Shown: one piece after another, positions 35,299 through 43,827 of the stretch
Layout: each line of letters opens with the position of its first letter
Position numbering within the stretch: position 1 is the first letter of the stretch
NCBI GenBank assembly: GCA_022705325.1
Contig: JAKJER010000022.1
Location: forward strand, 1-64,000
Direction of reading: 5' to 3'
Source of the DNA: Planctomycetota bacterium
GTDB taxonomy: Bacteria; Planctomycetota; Phycisphaerae; SM23-33
DNA length: 64,000 nt
The notes under the pieces: generated by a model
What the model saw: only the letters and a program-made list of their open reading frames with translations
The model's database searches: none
What the model was told of the DNA's origin: nothing
Made by a program: the position numbers and the translations under genes

Positions 35299-37467
35299 AT
35301 GAAGAAGGCAAGTCTGATCTCTGCGGCGTTGTGTCTCTGCACCTTGGCGGCAGGGGCGACAGGCGAGACGCCTGTCGTACCTGGGGGGGCGACAGCCGAG
35401 ACGGCCGTCGTACCTGGGGACAAGGACTTCGAGATGCTGTTCGGGCCGGAGGCGGCGCGGGTGGCGGCGACGCCGGGGACGTTGGACGACGCGGCCTTCG
35501 CGGAGAAGGTGCTGAACGTGGCCCGCACGGCTGACAAGACGCCCGGCTTGCAGGCGATGCTGTGCCTGAAGGCGTACGAGTACGGCATTCGTCACGTGAC
35601 GGGTGCGACGGCGGCGGGCGAGGCGATGAAGTTGCTGGGGGCGAAGAACCCCAGGCGGCTGGCTGGGTGCCAGGAAAAGCTGATCGCGGCGCTGGACATG
35701 CGGTTTCGCCAGGGCCCGGCGGGGGAGAAGTCCACGGTCGGGCGGGAGCTGCTGGACGTGCTGCTGACGGTGGCGGAGCGGAAGCTGCGAGGTCACAAGC
35801 CGGACGAGGCGGAGGACCTGTTTCGCCAGGCGGCTGGGGTGGCGGGGCTGATCGATCGGTCTCAGGTGGCGCGGATTCACGCGCGGATGCGGATCGCGGC
35901 CCACAGGGAGCAGGCGGGTCGGCGGGCGGCGGCGCTGGCGGAGGCGGTGGCGAAGGACCCCGGCGACGCCCGCAAGCGCAACGACGCGGTGCTGCTGTAC
36001 GTGGTGGACCTGGACCACGCGGGCGAGGCGGCCAAGCTGGTGGCGGCGGACATGGACGAGCGGCTGCGGACGTACGTGCCGCTGGCGGCCCAGAACGGGC
36101 GGGACGTGAGCGAGGCGTCGCTGCTGGAGCTGGCGGACTGGTATCGCGACCTGTCCGGGCGGGCCGGGCCGGTGGGGCGGGCGACGGCCCTGCACAAGGC
36201 GAAGAACTACTGCGAGCTGTACCTGGCGATGCACGAGTCGGTGGACGCCGGGCAGTTGAAGGCGAAGATGATCCTGGGCGACGTGCAGGGGGAGATCGGC
36301 AAGCTGGGGCTGGGCTACGAGACGGACCTGGCCCCGCTGGCGCTGAGCGGGGAGCAGGTGAAGGCCGCCAAGGCGAAGGAGAAGGCGGCCGAGGCCAAGA
36401 AACTGGCGGCGGCGAAGGCGGCGGCGAAGGCGGCGGCGAAGAAGTCGTCGTCGAGCAAGAAGAAGCCGGCGGGCCCCAAGGGGACGTCGAAGAAGCCGGC
36501 CGCCCCCAAGGGGGAGGCGGGCGACGTGACCTGGCAGGGCGTGTCGGCCTCGCCGGGGGCGGGCAAGACGCCCACGGCGGGCAAGGGTTCCGCCGGGGGC
36601 AAGCCGGGTGCGGGCAAGGCCGGCCCGGGGGACAAGGGCCCGGCGGAGCGGAAGCCGCTGTTCTCGCCGGAGGGGATCAACGTGCCGGCGGTAGACGCGG
36701 CGTCCTCGCCGCGTCCGCAGGGGCAAGACAACGCGACGGGGGCGTCGCGTCTGGAGGACAGCCAGGCCCAGGGGCGGGACGCCCCTGGTACACACGGGCG
36801 AGACGCCCGTGCCACGTCCGCGGCGGGCCGTGCCACGCTGGAGGGGGCGGGTGTTGCTCCGGAGGCGGCGGCGCAGGCGGCGGCCGAGGCGAAGCGGGGG
36901 CGGGAGCAGTTGAAGAAGGCCAACGCGATCGGGGTGTTGAACCTGCCGCAGTGGCAGCAGGCGTGGTGGCTGACGCTGGAGGCGAAGGCGTGCTACGAGC
37001 GGGCGGCCGGGCTGGACCCGCAGCGGGCGCCGGCGCCGGGCGAGCTGGCGGCCTTGAACTCCGCCCTGGAGCGGCTGGGCGGGATGGGGGTGGAGTTGTT
37101 GCGGCTGGAGGCGGGCAAGCAGAAGGCGGCGGTCGTGCCGCTGCTGGTGACGGTGCGGAAGGACGAACAGGGGCATTGGGGTCCGCCGGCGGCGGTGGCG
37201 CGGCTGAACGCAGCCGTCGATGCGGTGCTCAAGACGCGGGATCAGATGAAGGGGGTCCAGGCGGCGGCGTTTCCCGAACTCCAGGGGCGGGACGCCCGTG
37301 CCACGCCGTCGGCGGCAGCGGCGGCGATGGCGAAAGCGGTGGACCAGGCGGATCGGATCGACCCGCCGGCGAACCTGAGTGCGGCGGGGCGTCAGGCGTT
37401 TGGGGAGTTGTTCCCGCCCGCGGCCGGGGGACACCGGCTGAGGCCGATCGGCGGCGGAGGGGGCTGA
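35299..37467 (+). CDS. Exported Ala/Lys-rich protein with inserted palindromic coding repeats
   Basis: A 722-residue protein with a signal peptide (about 1-20). Residues about 40-340 are helical, TPR-like in feel. Residues about 355-405 are almost only Ala and Lys, then Ser/Lys (KKSSSSKKKPAGPKG), then a Gly/Pro/Lys linker. Residues about 535-680 are helical again. The linker and N-terminus contain peptides such as GRDARAT and GRDAPGT, encoded by palindromic DNA elements described separately. GC is high again, unlike the preceding genes. It is separated from them by heptamer repeats, so it may form its own unit. No family recognised. Confidence 0.75.
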   Translation: MKKASLISAALCLCTLAAGATGETPVVPGGATAETAVVPGDKDFEMLFGPEAARVAATPGTLDDAAFAEKVLNVARTADKTPGLQAMLCLKAYEYGIRHVTGATAAGEAMKLLGAKNPRRLAGCQEKLIAALDMRFRQGPAGEKSTVGRELLDVLLTVAERKLRGHKPDEAEDLFRQAAGVAGLIDRSQVARIHARMRIAAHREQAGRRAAALAEAVAKDPGDARKRNDAVLLYVVDLDHAGEAAKLVAADMDERLRTYVPLAAQNGRDVSEASLLELADWYRDLSGRAGPVGRATALHKAKNYCELYLAMHESVDAGQLKAKMILGDVQGEIGKLGLGYETDLAPLALSGEQVKAAKAKEKAAEAKKLAAAKAAAKAAAKKSSSSKKKPAGPKGTSKKPAAPKGEAGDVTWQGVSASPGAGKTPTAGKGSAGGKPGAGKAGPGDKGPAERKPLFSPEGINVPAVDAASSPRPQGQDNATGASRLEDSQAQGRDAPGTHGRDARATSAAGRATLEGAGVAPEAAAQAAAEAKRGREQLKKANAIGVLNLPQWQQAWWLTLEAKACYERAAGLDPQRAPAPGELAALNSALERLGGMGVELLRLEAGKQKAAVVPLLVTVRKDEQGHWGPPAAVARLNAAVDAVLKTRDQMKGVQAAAFPELQGRDARATPSAAAAAMAKAVDQADRIDPPANLSAAGRQAFGELFPPAAGGHRLRPIGGGGG
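35357..35410 (+). repeat. Two tandem palindromic coding elements in the signal-peptide region
   Basis: 35357-35377 is a perfect 9-3-9 palindrome (CGACAGGCG, AGA, CGCCTGTCG). 35390-35410 is a near-perfect copy (one mismatch). Both are followed by TACCTGGGG, giving two adjacent units of 33 bp. They encode TGETPVVPGG and TAETAVVPGD just after the signal peptide. Confidence 0.75.
36694..36817 (+). repeat. Cluster of four palindromic coding elements
   Basis: Four near neighbours: 36694-36715 (9-4-9, GACGCGGCG/CGCCGCGTC), 36741-36760 (8-4-8, ACGCGACG/CGTCGCGT), 36769-36787 (8-3-8, CAGGGGCG/CGCCCCTG) and 36793-36811 (8-3-8, CACGGGCG/CGCCCGTG). The last is followed by CCACG. They encode the linker peptides around GRDAPGTHGRDARATS. 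Confidence 0.8.
37282..37305 (+). repeat. Palindromic coding element near the 3' end
   Basis: CAGGGGCG, GGA, CGCCCGTG (one mismatch between arms) followed by CCACG. It is the same family as the cluster at 36694 and encodes QGRDARAT. Confidence 0.75.
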
Positions 37468-37501
37468 AAGTGACGGCCCGGCGGGGGGATGCGGGGGCGG
37501 C

Positions 37502-37516
37502 TATCACGGCGTGATA
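37502..37516. promoter_or_regulatory. Perfect 15-base palindrome, possible operator
   Basis: TATCACG, G, CGTGATA lies 35 bp after the stop of the 35299 gene, at the start of an AT-rich stretch of about 180 bases (37510-37690) between two GC-rich genes. The stretch also holds GGGAC-GCAAT-GTCCC (37533-37547) and a repeated TTGTCCG. No gene is supported there. Confidence 0.35.
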
Positions 37517-37747
37517 ATTTGCCGGGACGCAATGTCCCATTTGGGGTCTCAGTGTCCTGTTTCTGCGCAGGTTTGTCCGATAATTCCCGGTTGTCCGATT
37601 TATCTTGTAATGCTATAAACAGTTTAATAACAGTCAGTTGTGTCGTAATCTGGTCGAGGAATCACCCTTCCTTGATTTTTCAAAAAATGGGACGTTGGCC
37701 CTCGGGACGGCGGGCCGGCGGTCGGCAGGCCGGCGGCGGGGGAGAAG

Positions 37748-38908
37748 TCACTTTCCGGACGGATCGTCGCGTTGGAAAAGCGGGTACTCGACGAAGTCGG
37801 CCTTGGCGGCCGGGGCGGGCCCGCACGAGAGGAACATGCGATTGCCCGTGGGGTCGAAGACCACCGAGAGGATGTTCATCCGCTGGAGGACCTCGTCGCA
37901 GGCGAGGACGGCCTGGAGGTCCTTGGGGCCGAACCGGCGGGCGATCTTCCTGGCGGCCCAGGTGACGGGCCAGTCGGCTGGGCCGACCATGCGGTCCTTC
38001 CAGCCGGCCTCGCGGGTGGCGTGGTTGGCGTTGCTGATCATGCCGTCCTTGGCGGCGCGGACGCGGGTCTCGCGGCCGAGGATCTCGACGACGGCGGCGG
38101 TCCTGGCGGCGGCGTCGCTGATGAGGACCGATCCGTTGCCGCTGGGGGTGGCCCGGCGGATCAGGTCGATGGCTTCGGCCAGCGTGGAGCAGGTCCGCAG
38201 GACCCGCTTGAGGGTGAAGAAGGTGGGCTCTCCCGCGTGGGCGTGGCCGTCGCTGCGGAGCTGGTTGAAGGCGACGGTGATGCCCTTGCGGTTGGTGCCG
38301 GTCAGCACGCACGTCAGGCCGGGGTAGGTCAGGGCGAGGTACTCGATGCCGCCGGCGGGCCTGACGTTCAGGATGAGGTTGTTTCGCTGGAGGGGGTGGT
38401 GGGGGTAGTCGGGCCAGTCGAGGTTGCGTGCGTGGAGGAGGTGTCCGTCGCGGCTGGCGGGCCCGAAGACGGCGATCTGCCGGCAGGCGGGCCCGCTGAC
38501 GAACTGGTAGAACAGGTTGAGGAAGAGCAGGTCGTCGTAGTCGATCCCGCCGGCCTGGGCGAGCGCCTTCATCTCGGCGACGTCGGCGGGGTCGAGGGCG
38601 GCGGCCATCTCGCGGGCCTGCTTGTAGATCGTCTCCTTGGTGCTCAGGCGCATGAGCCGCACGGTGTTCAGGAAGGTCGGGTGCAGGCCGCGGATGACCT
38701 TGCCGTACTTGAGCCCGACAGCGCGTCCGATCTGCTCGGGCGTGCCGGCGGCGTCGAGCCGCTCGGGCTTGTACAACTCGCCCGCGCGCAGGGGCGGGGC
38801 GACGGTCGTCAGGCCAAGCAGCGTCAGCAGGGCGATCGTGGTCGTGCGCAGGGCGGCGGTGCGGCAGGGCCAGTCACCTGGTCGCAACGTCCGTGTTGCC
38901 GTACTCAT
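37748..38908 (-). CDS. Exported C45-family autoproteolytic acyltransferase/hydrolase
   Basis: A 386-residue Ntn-type hydrolase related to penicillin acyl-CoA acyltransferase (peptidase C45). The signal peptide covers about residues 17-42. A helical pro-region precedes SGPACRQIAVFG, where C122 should become the N-terminal nucleophile after self-cleavage. Then comes SRDGHLLHARNLDWP, the family block with Arg, Asn and Asp. GTNRKGITVAFNQL and ISNANHAT follow. It should hydrolyse or transfer an amide-linked acyl group. It starts 12 bp after the stop of the LarA-like gene at 38921, so the two are probably in one operon with the methyltransferase upstream. Confidence 0.85.
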   Translation of the reverse strand: MSTATRTLRPGDWPCRTAALRTTTIALLTLLGLTTVAPPLRAGELYKPERLDAAGTPEQIGRAVGLKYGKVIRGLHPTFLNTVRLMRLSTKETIYKQAREMAAALDPADVAEMKALAQAGGIDYDDLLFLNLFYQFVSGPACRQIAVFGPASRDGHLLHARNLDWPDYPHHPLQRNNLILNVRPAGGIEYLALTYPGLTCVLTGTNRKGITVAFNQLRSDGHAHAGEPTFFTLKRVLRTCSTLAEAIDLIRRATPSGNGSVLISDAAARTAAVVEILGRETRVRAAKDGMISNANHATREAGWKDRMVGPADWPVTWAARKIARRFGPKDLQAVLACDEVLQRMNILSVVFDPTGNRMFLSCGPAPAAKADFVEYPLFQRDDPSGK

Positions 38909-38920
38909 GGCGCGTCCTTG

Positions 38921-40267
38921 TCAACGAACAGGCTCTGCCGGCGGAATGGGGAAGGTGGCCCCGCCGGCGGGGTAGGCGACGACTCGCTGAGGCTTTTCGG
39001 GTCCGCCCAGGAGACGGTCGGCGTGTTCGACGGCCTGTTGGACATCGGCGAACAGCGGCAGGCCGGGGAATCGGCCGATCTCTTCGACCAGCCTGGGCGA
39101 GACCATGAGGATGCGGTTTCGATGGAGGGCCTGGAGGGCCATGCGGACGAAGAAGGCGGCGTCGCCGGCCAGTCGCGGCACGAGGCGGGTGACCAGGCCG
39201 GCCAGGGCCTCGGGCCCCAGCAGGCGGACCAGGCGTCGCATGGTGGTCGGACCGAGGGGCCAGCGGCGCGGCACGTTCATGCCGTGCAGGCCCGCCTCGC
39301 AGCGGGCCAGGCAGATGATCACGCCGTTGGGGCGGGCGGCCCAACGGGTGTTGGGGATGCTCTTGAAACACTGCCACAGGTCGTAGTCGCGGGGATGCGC
39401 GTTGGTGATGAGCACGTCGGCCGGTCCGGTCGGGACGATGCCGCTGGCGACGGCGCACTGCTTGGCGACCATGCGGTAGGTGGGCAGGACCTCGCCCGCG
39501 GCCACATAGGCGGGCAGGTCATCGCCGTCCAGCAGGTATTGCAGGGCGAACGTCTTGCCGCCCATGGCGTCCAGGGCGGCGCCGGCCCGGTCGATCACCG
39601 TCCGCATGGGGTTGCGGTCCTCGTTGAGTCCGACCAGTTGGCGGGCGGCCCGGTCGATGCCCAGGCGGTGCAGGCAGCGGATGGTCTCGAGGAAGCTGCA
39701 GCCGGGCACGAACATCTTGTAGCCCCCGCCGAAGCCGGCCTGGAGATGGGGCGAGACCGACGAGATGACGACCCGCAGGTCGGCCTCGACCAGGGCCCGT
39801 TCGACGCGCACGTCGACGCCGGCGAACTGCCCGACGCGGACGTATCGCCGGCGGTCCTGCCAGGGATTGCTCCGCCACTTCAGTGCGGCGCCGACCTGCC
39901 CGAGCTTGACGGCGGCCTGCTCGGCGGACATCGGCGGGTGCATGCCCGTGGCGAAGAGGACCTCGACCTGGTCGAGGGGGATTCGGGCGAAGCGGAACTC
40001 TCGCAGGACGAGATCGAGGATCTGGGGCAGGGGGCTGTGGCGGGTGGCGTCTTCGAGGACCAGGACGATGCGTCCGCCGCGTCGGGCGGCCAGCAGCTTG
40101 GGCAGGCTCAGCCCGGACGAGGGCTGGCCCAGGACCATGGCGACGCGCTCGGGCCAGTCTTTCCCGGCCGAGCGCAGCGCCGGCTGGGCCACCTGGAGCA
40201 GGGTCCAGTTCGAGGGCAGTTCGATGCTCAGGTTATCGCGGCCCCAGGGGACCGATAGTTGCGTCAT
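38921..40267 (-). CDS. LarA-family nickel-pincer racemase/epimerase homologue (copy 1)
   Basis: A 448-residue member of the lactate racemase (LarA, DUF2088) family. Key residues fall on the family numbering: H110 in ATGMH, H174 in SPHLQAGF, K184 in GGGYKMFVPG (the lysine that carries the pincer cofactor) and H200. This suggests a complete nickel site. The substrate cannot be read from sequence; homologues racemise or epimerise various 2-hydroxy acids. The ATG at 40267 is preferred over an upstream in-frame start that adds 22 Pro/Gly-rich residues. Flanked by a methyltransferase (72 bp upstream) and the C45 hydrolase (12 bp downstream). Cofactor genes larB, larC and larE are not in the window. 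Confidence 0.85.
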   Translation of the reverse strand: MTQLSVPWGRDNLSIELPSNWTLLQVAQPALRSAGKDWPERVAMVLGQPSSGLSLPKLLAARRGGRIVLVLEDATRHSPLPQILDLVLREFRFARIPLDQVEVLFATGMHPPMSAEQAAVKLGQVGAALKWRSNPWQDRRRYVRVGQFAGVDVRVERALVEADLRVVISSVSPHLQAGFGGGYKMFVPGCSFLETIRCLHRLGIDRAARQLVGLNEDRNPMRTVIDRAGAALDAMGGKTFALQYLLDGDDLPAYVAAGEVLPTYRMVAKQCAVASGIVPTGPADVLITNAHPRDYDLWQCFKSIPNTRWAARPNGVIICLARCEAGLHGMNVPRRWPLGPTTMRRLVRLLGPEALAGLVTRLVPRLAGDAAFFVRMALQALHRNRILMVSPRLVEEIGRFPGLPLFADVQQAVEHADRLLGGPEKPQRVVAYPAGGATFPIPPAEPVR

Positions 40268-40339
40268 ACTCGTTCCAGTCGCCGGTTGCGGTCTTGCGCC
40301 CGGCGGGGGCGGCGGGCCGCCCAGGCGGGCCACCGCAGG

Positions 40340-41170
40340 CTACAGCCGCCGGCCCACGATCACGTGATAGACCCCCAGCGGCTCGGGGATCGTAACGAAC
40401 TGCCCGAAGCCCGCCGCGGCCATCAACTCCCGGATCTGGTCGGGCGAGCGGTACGTCATGTGCAAGCCGAACACCCGCCGGAGGAACCGGTCGTTCCCAT
40501 GGGCCCGCGAGAGGCTGTTGAACACCATGGCCGTACCCGCGGGCATGATCGTGGCGGCGCAGCGGGCGATGTCGGTCACCTGCTGGTCGCCCAGGTATTC
40601 GCAAATCCCCAACATCTTGACCACATCGACGCGCTCGGTCAAGGTCTTAGCCACGTCTCGCACGTCGCCCTGGATGTAGCGCATGCGGTCGGCCATGCCG
40701 CAGCTCTCGGCCAGGGCCCGCCCATATTCGAAGGCGTCGGTGCTGAGATCGACCAGCGTGGCGTGGGCCTGGCAGTTGCTCTGGAGCAGGGCGTCGAGGA
40801 TGATCTGCCCGGGCCCGGCGCCCAGGCACAGGACGTGGGCGGGCTGGTGGGTGGACTGGTCGATCAGGCGGGCCAGCAGCCTGGCCCCCAGCCGGCGGCG
40901 ATTGCGAAGGGCCATCGGCATGGCCCCGGCGTTGACGAGGATCTTGTCGGCGATCTGGGAGCAGTGCCCGTTGTAGCTGATAACCATGGACCGCCAGCCG
41001 CCGGGATCGGCCCAGTTAGCGGCGGCCAGTTCGCTCTTGGTCAAGCGCAGCATCCCCCGCAACAGCCCAGCGGGCATGTAGTTAGCCAGCGGGTTGATAA
41101 GCGCCGCCTTGACCAGTCGCCTCAGGCGGCTGGGCTTTTCAAACACCACGTCCGAAACCCATGACTCCAT
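40340..41170 (-). CDS. Class I SAM-dependent methyltransferase-like protein
   Basis: A 276-residue protein. The SAM-binding motif LCLGAGPGQIIL is at about residues 114-125, a second acidic motif at TLVDLSTDAFEYG, then QGDVRDVA and KMLGICEYLGD, in the usual order. The N-terminal 80 residues are a helical cap. It resembles small bacterial Rossmann methyltransferases of uncertain substrate. GGAG lies 10 bp before the ATG and a good promoter is upstream. It heads a probable operon with the LarA-like and C45 genes. Confidence 0.8.
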   Translation of the reverse strand: MESWVSDVVFEKPSRLRRLVKAALINPLANYMPAGLLRGMLRLTKSELAAANWADPGGWRSMVISYNGHCSQIADKILVNAGAMPMALRNRRRLGARLLARLIDQSTHQPAHVLCLGAGPGQIILDALLQSNCQAHATLVDLSTDAFEYGRALAESCGMADRMRYIQGDVRDVAKTLTERVDVVKMLGICEYLGDQQVTDIARCAATIMPAGTAMVFNSLSRAHGNDRFLRRVFGLHMTYRSPDQIRELMAAAGFGQFVTIPEPLGVYHVIVGRRL

Positions 41171-41194
41171 CGATCATTCTCCGGGGGACGCCCC

Positions 41195-41224
41195 AGTATA
41201 GTGGCTGGGCCGCTGTTAACCCAA
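41195..41224 (-). promoter_or_regulatory. Promoter of the methyltransferase-LarA-C45 operon
   Basis: Minus-strand TTGGGT (41219-41224), 18-bp spacer, TATACT (41195-41200), 24 bp before the ATG at 41170. GGAG lies in the short leader. Confidence 0.6.
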
Positions 41225-41337
41225 ATGCAAATGAGGGATCGCCCCAGACTAAAGTTTTCTTGCGACCCCCGCCGATAACAAGTCCTGTACCACCTGCCGC
41301 CCGGGCGGCTTTTCCGTGCCCCGAACGAGGAAGCGTG

Positions 41338-42237
41338 ATGAACAAGCGCCAACTGATTGACGAGATCGTGTCGTTCAACCCGACCGCCGAACCCGGCTTC
41401 CTCGCCCGGTTCGAGGACGGCGATCTGCGTCTGTACCTCCAGCATCTTCGCGAGGCCAGGCGTCCGCGGCTGACGGTCCGTTCCGGTCGCTATGACAAGT
41501 ACTTCCAGAACGTCCGTCCGCAGGTGGACCAGCGTCCGGTTGCCCGCCCAGCCGCCAGCAGCACCTGGCGGATCGAGCCGGCCAGACAAGTCGTCCATGC
41601 CGCCCGGGACGCCGCTTCGTGCGGACCGCTTCTCCAGGCTGAGCCGCCCGCCAAGGATGCCGCCGCCGAGGTCGAACTGGACCGCTTGGCCGACGAGGAC
41701 CTCGACCTGGCTATCCGCAGGAACGCCGAACTGGCCGCCCAGGCCGTCGCGGTGGAGGAACAGCCCGTCGAGGCGTCCGAGCCGAACCTGGTCGAGGACC
41801 AGGAGGTCCAGGCCCCCTCCGGCCAAGGCGATACGGAAGAAGTCACCGCCGAAGAGAAGGCTGCCCTCGCCTGGGACGGCGGGGAGTTGGGCGACGCCGG
41901 CGAACTTGACGGCGAGTTGGACAACCAGGCCGACGAAGAGGTCGAGCCGTTCGTCACGGTGATGAGCGTTCCCGCCGACGCCATCCAGGCGGTCGAGCAG
42001 GTGCTGTCGGCCTCGCAGCGGACTGTGCACGCGGGCACGACAGCACAGGTAGACCGGGAAGACCCCGACACCGCGGACAGCCGCGACCAGGACCGCGACG
42101 AGTTGCCTGCCGGCCAGACGAAGGAGTTGATCTCGGCCCTGGAGGCCGACCCGCCCGAGCCGGATATGGAGCCCTCGGTGCCTCCTGCCCGCTCGCGACG
42201 CATCCACAGGGAAGAAAGCGACGCCTGGCTCTTCTGA
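41338..42237 (+). CDS. Acidic low-complexity protein of unknown function
   Basis: A 299-residue protein with no signal peptide. The first 50 residues look folded and helical (MNKRQLIDEIVSFNPTAEPG, LRLYLQHLREAR). A basic stretch follows, then residues 100-290 are very rich in Asp and Glu with scattered Ala and Pro, likely disordered. AGGAAG precedes the ATG. A strong terminator follows. I recognise no family. The N-terminal block could be a small binding module. Confidence 0.65.
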   Translation: MNKRQLIDEIVSFNPTAEPGFLARFEDGDLRLYLQHLREARRPRLTVRSGRYDKYFQNVRPQVDQRPVARPAASSTWRIEPARQVVHAARDAASCGPLLQAEPPAKDAAAEVELDRLADEDLDLAIRRNAELAAQAVAVEEQPVEASEPNLVEDQEVQAPSGQGDTEEVTAEEKAALAWDGGELGDAGELDGELDNQADEEVEPFVTVMSVPADAIQAVEQVLSASQRTVHAGTTAQVDREDPDTADSRDQDRDELPAGQTKELISALEADPPEPDMEPSVPPARSRRIHREESDAWLF

Positions 42238-42271
42238 GCGGGCCTGGGCCACGGATACGTTCAATACTGAA

Positions 42272-42299
42272 AGCCCACCCCTAACGGGTGGGCTTTTGT
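42272..42299 (+). terminator. Intrinsic terminator after the acidic protein gene
   Basis: A 9-bp GC-rich stem (42272-42280 with 42286-42294), a CTAAC loop and a run CTTTTGTT. It ends the 41338 transcript. Confidence 0.88.
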
Positions 42300-42389
42300 T
42301 GTTGGCATGGCGCGAACCCCTTCCGGCCGCGACTCCCCGAGCGTCTGCGAGGTGAGGACCGCAATCGCGCTGGTTTGCTCTGTGTCGTC

Positions 42390-42418
42390 TTGAATGCGGG
42401 CCTCCCCCCTGATAGGCT
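42390..42418 (+). promoter_or_regulatory. Promoter of the second LarA-like gene
   Basis: TTGAAT (42390-42395), 17-bp spacer, TAGGCT (42413-42418), with a leader of about 20 bases that contains AAGGAGAG before the ATG at 42443. Confidence 0.65.
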
Positions 42419-42442
42419 CGACGCAGGCGACAAGGAGAGCGT

Positions 42443-43738
42443 ATGAAGACCGTGACCATGTTGTATGGCTGCGAGGGCATGCAACTCCGCCTGCCGGCGG
42501 CGGCGGACGTGCTCGAAGGCCAGCACGTGGTCCCGGTGAAGGACGAGCCAGCCGCCGTCCGGGCGGCCCTTGCCGGTCCGATCGGCTGTCCGCCGCTGCG
42601 GGAGATGCTGGAGCGGCGCCGGCCTTCCAGCGTGGCGATCACCGTCAGTGACATCACGCGCCCCGTGCCCAACCGCCTGTTCCTGCCCGCCCTGCTGGAC
42701 GAACTCAACGCCGCGGGCGTCGGGGACTCTTGCGTCATCATCCTGATCGGCACGGGAATGCACCGCCCGAGCACGCCGCTGGAGCGGGAGAACATCGTCG
42801 GCCCCGACGTCCTGAAGCGGGTCCGCGTTGTCGACCACCGCAGCGACCAGGCCGACTCCCTGGTCCGCCTCAGCGACGATCCGCCGGTCAGCGTCTGTCG
42901 CGCGTTCGCCCAGGCCGACTTTCGCATCGTCACCGGGTTCATCGAGCCGCACTTCATGGCCGGCTTCTCCGGCGGGCGCAAGGGCGTGTGCCCGGCGCTG
43001 GTGGACCTGGCCACGGTGCAGCGATTCCACGGCTACCAGACCCTGGCCCATCCGCGGGCCGACAACGGCGTGCTGGAGGGCAACCCCTGTCACCGGATCG
43101 CCCTCTCGGTCGCCCGGGCGGTCGGGGTGGACTTCCTGTTCAACGTAGCCGTCACGCGCCGGCGGCGGATCGCGGGCGTCTACTGCGGCGACTTGGAGCA
43201 GGCCCACCGGGCCGGCTGCGAACAGGTGGCGGCGTGGACGGCCGCCCGCGTCGACTCGCCGTACGACCTGGTCGTGACCTGCGGGGGCGGCTCGCCGCTG
43301 GACCAGACCTTCTACCAGAGCGTCAAGGGCATGTGTACGGCCAGGCCTGCGTTGGGGTCGGGCTCGACGATGCTGGTGGTCTCGCATTGCGGCGAGGGCA
43401 TCGGTTCGCGGGCCTACAGCGAGCTGATGCTGCGATGGAACAACGACTGGCGAGGCTTTCTGGCCGACATTGCCTCGCGCCCCGAGCGGACGGAACTGGA
43501 CCAGTGGCAGTTCCAGATGCAGGCGCGGGTGCTGGAGCGGATCGGCGTGTCCGCCCTTCACTTCGCGAGCGACGGCGTGCCGGTGGACGTGCAGCGGCGG
43601 CTTGCGGTGGCCCCGCTGGAAGGCCGGGGCGACGCGCGGGAGCGGGCCCAGCGCTTTATCGACGACTATGTCCGTGACCGCCCCGGCGCCCGCATCGCGG
43701 TCATTCCGGACGGGCCGTACACGATGCTGGTTTCGTAG
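42443..43738 (+). CDS. LarA-family nickel-pincer racemase/epimerase homologue (copy 2)
   Basis: A 431-residue member of the same family as the 38921 protein but clearly diverged. Conserved landmarks are H107 in GTGMH, H170 in EPHFMAGFSGG, K180 in GGRK and H196, which match the nickel and cofactor ligands of lactate racemase. DITRPVPN near 70-77 is also typical. AAGGAG precedes the ATG, and it has its own promoter. Which 2-hydroxy acid or sugar acid it acts on is not evident. Its presence 2.2 kb from copy 1, on the other strand, implies two different substrates rather than a recent duplication. Confidence 0.87.
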   Translation: MKTVTMLYGCEGMQLRLPAAADVLEGQHVVPVKDEPAAVRAALAGPIGCPPLREMLERRRPSSVAITVSDITRPVPNRLFLPALLDELNAAGVGDSCVIILIGTGMHRPSTPLERENIVGPDVLKRVRVVDHRSDQADSLVRLSDDPPVSVCRAFAQADFRIVTGFIEPHFMAGFSGGRKGVCPALVDLATVQRFHGYQTLAHPRADNGVLEGNPCHRIALSVARAVGVDFLFNVAVTRRRRIAGVYCGDLEQAHRAGCEQVAAWTAARVDSPYDLVVTCGGGSPLDQTFYQSVKGMCTARPALGSGSTMLVVSHCGEGIGSRAYSELMLRWNNDWRGFLADIASRPERTELDQWQFQMQARVLERIGVSALHFASDGVPVDVQRRLAVAPLEGRGDARERAQRFIDDYVRDRPGARIAVIPDGPYTMLVS

Positions 43739-43773
43739 CCTCCAGCCGGAGGGCGCGAAGGACGCTTCCGGCG

Positions 43774-43802
43774 TTGCCACCGCCCGCGCGTCAGCGTAGA
43801 AT
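43774..43802 (+). promoter_or_regulatory. Promoter of the thioredoxin-like gene
   Basis: TTGCCA (43774-43779), 17-bp spacer, TAGAAT (43797-43802). The leader of about 20 bases contains AAGGAG before the ATG at 43828. Confidence 0.65.
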
Positions 43803-43827
43803 GCACCTGCCGCATAAGGAGACCACC

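Noticed and set aside
41122..43014. A 630-codon minus-strand frame opposite the acidic protein and second LarA-like gene
   Set aside because: LarA motifs are unmistakable on the plus strand and a strong terminator lies inside the frame.
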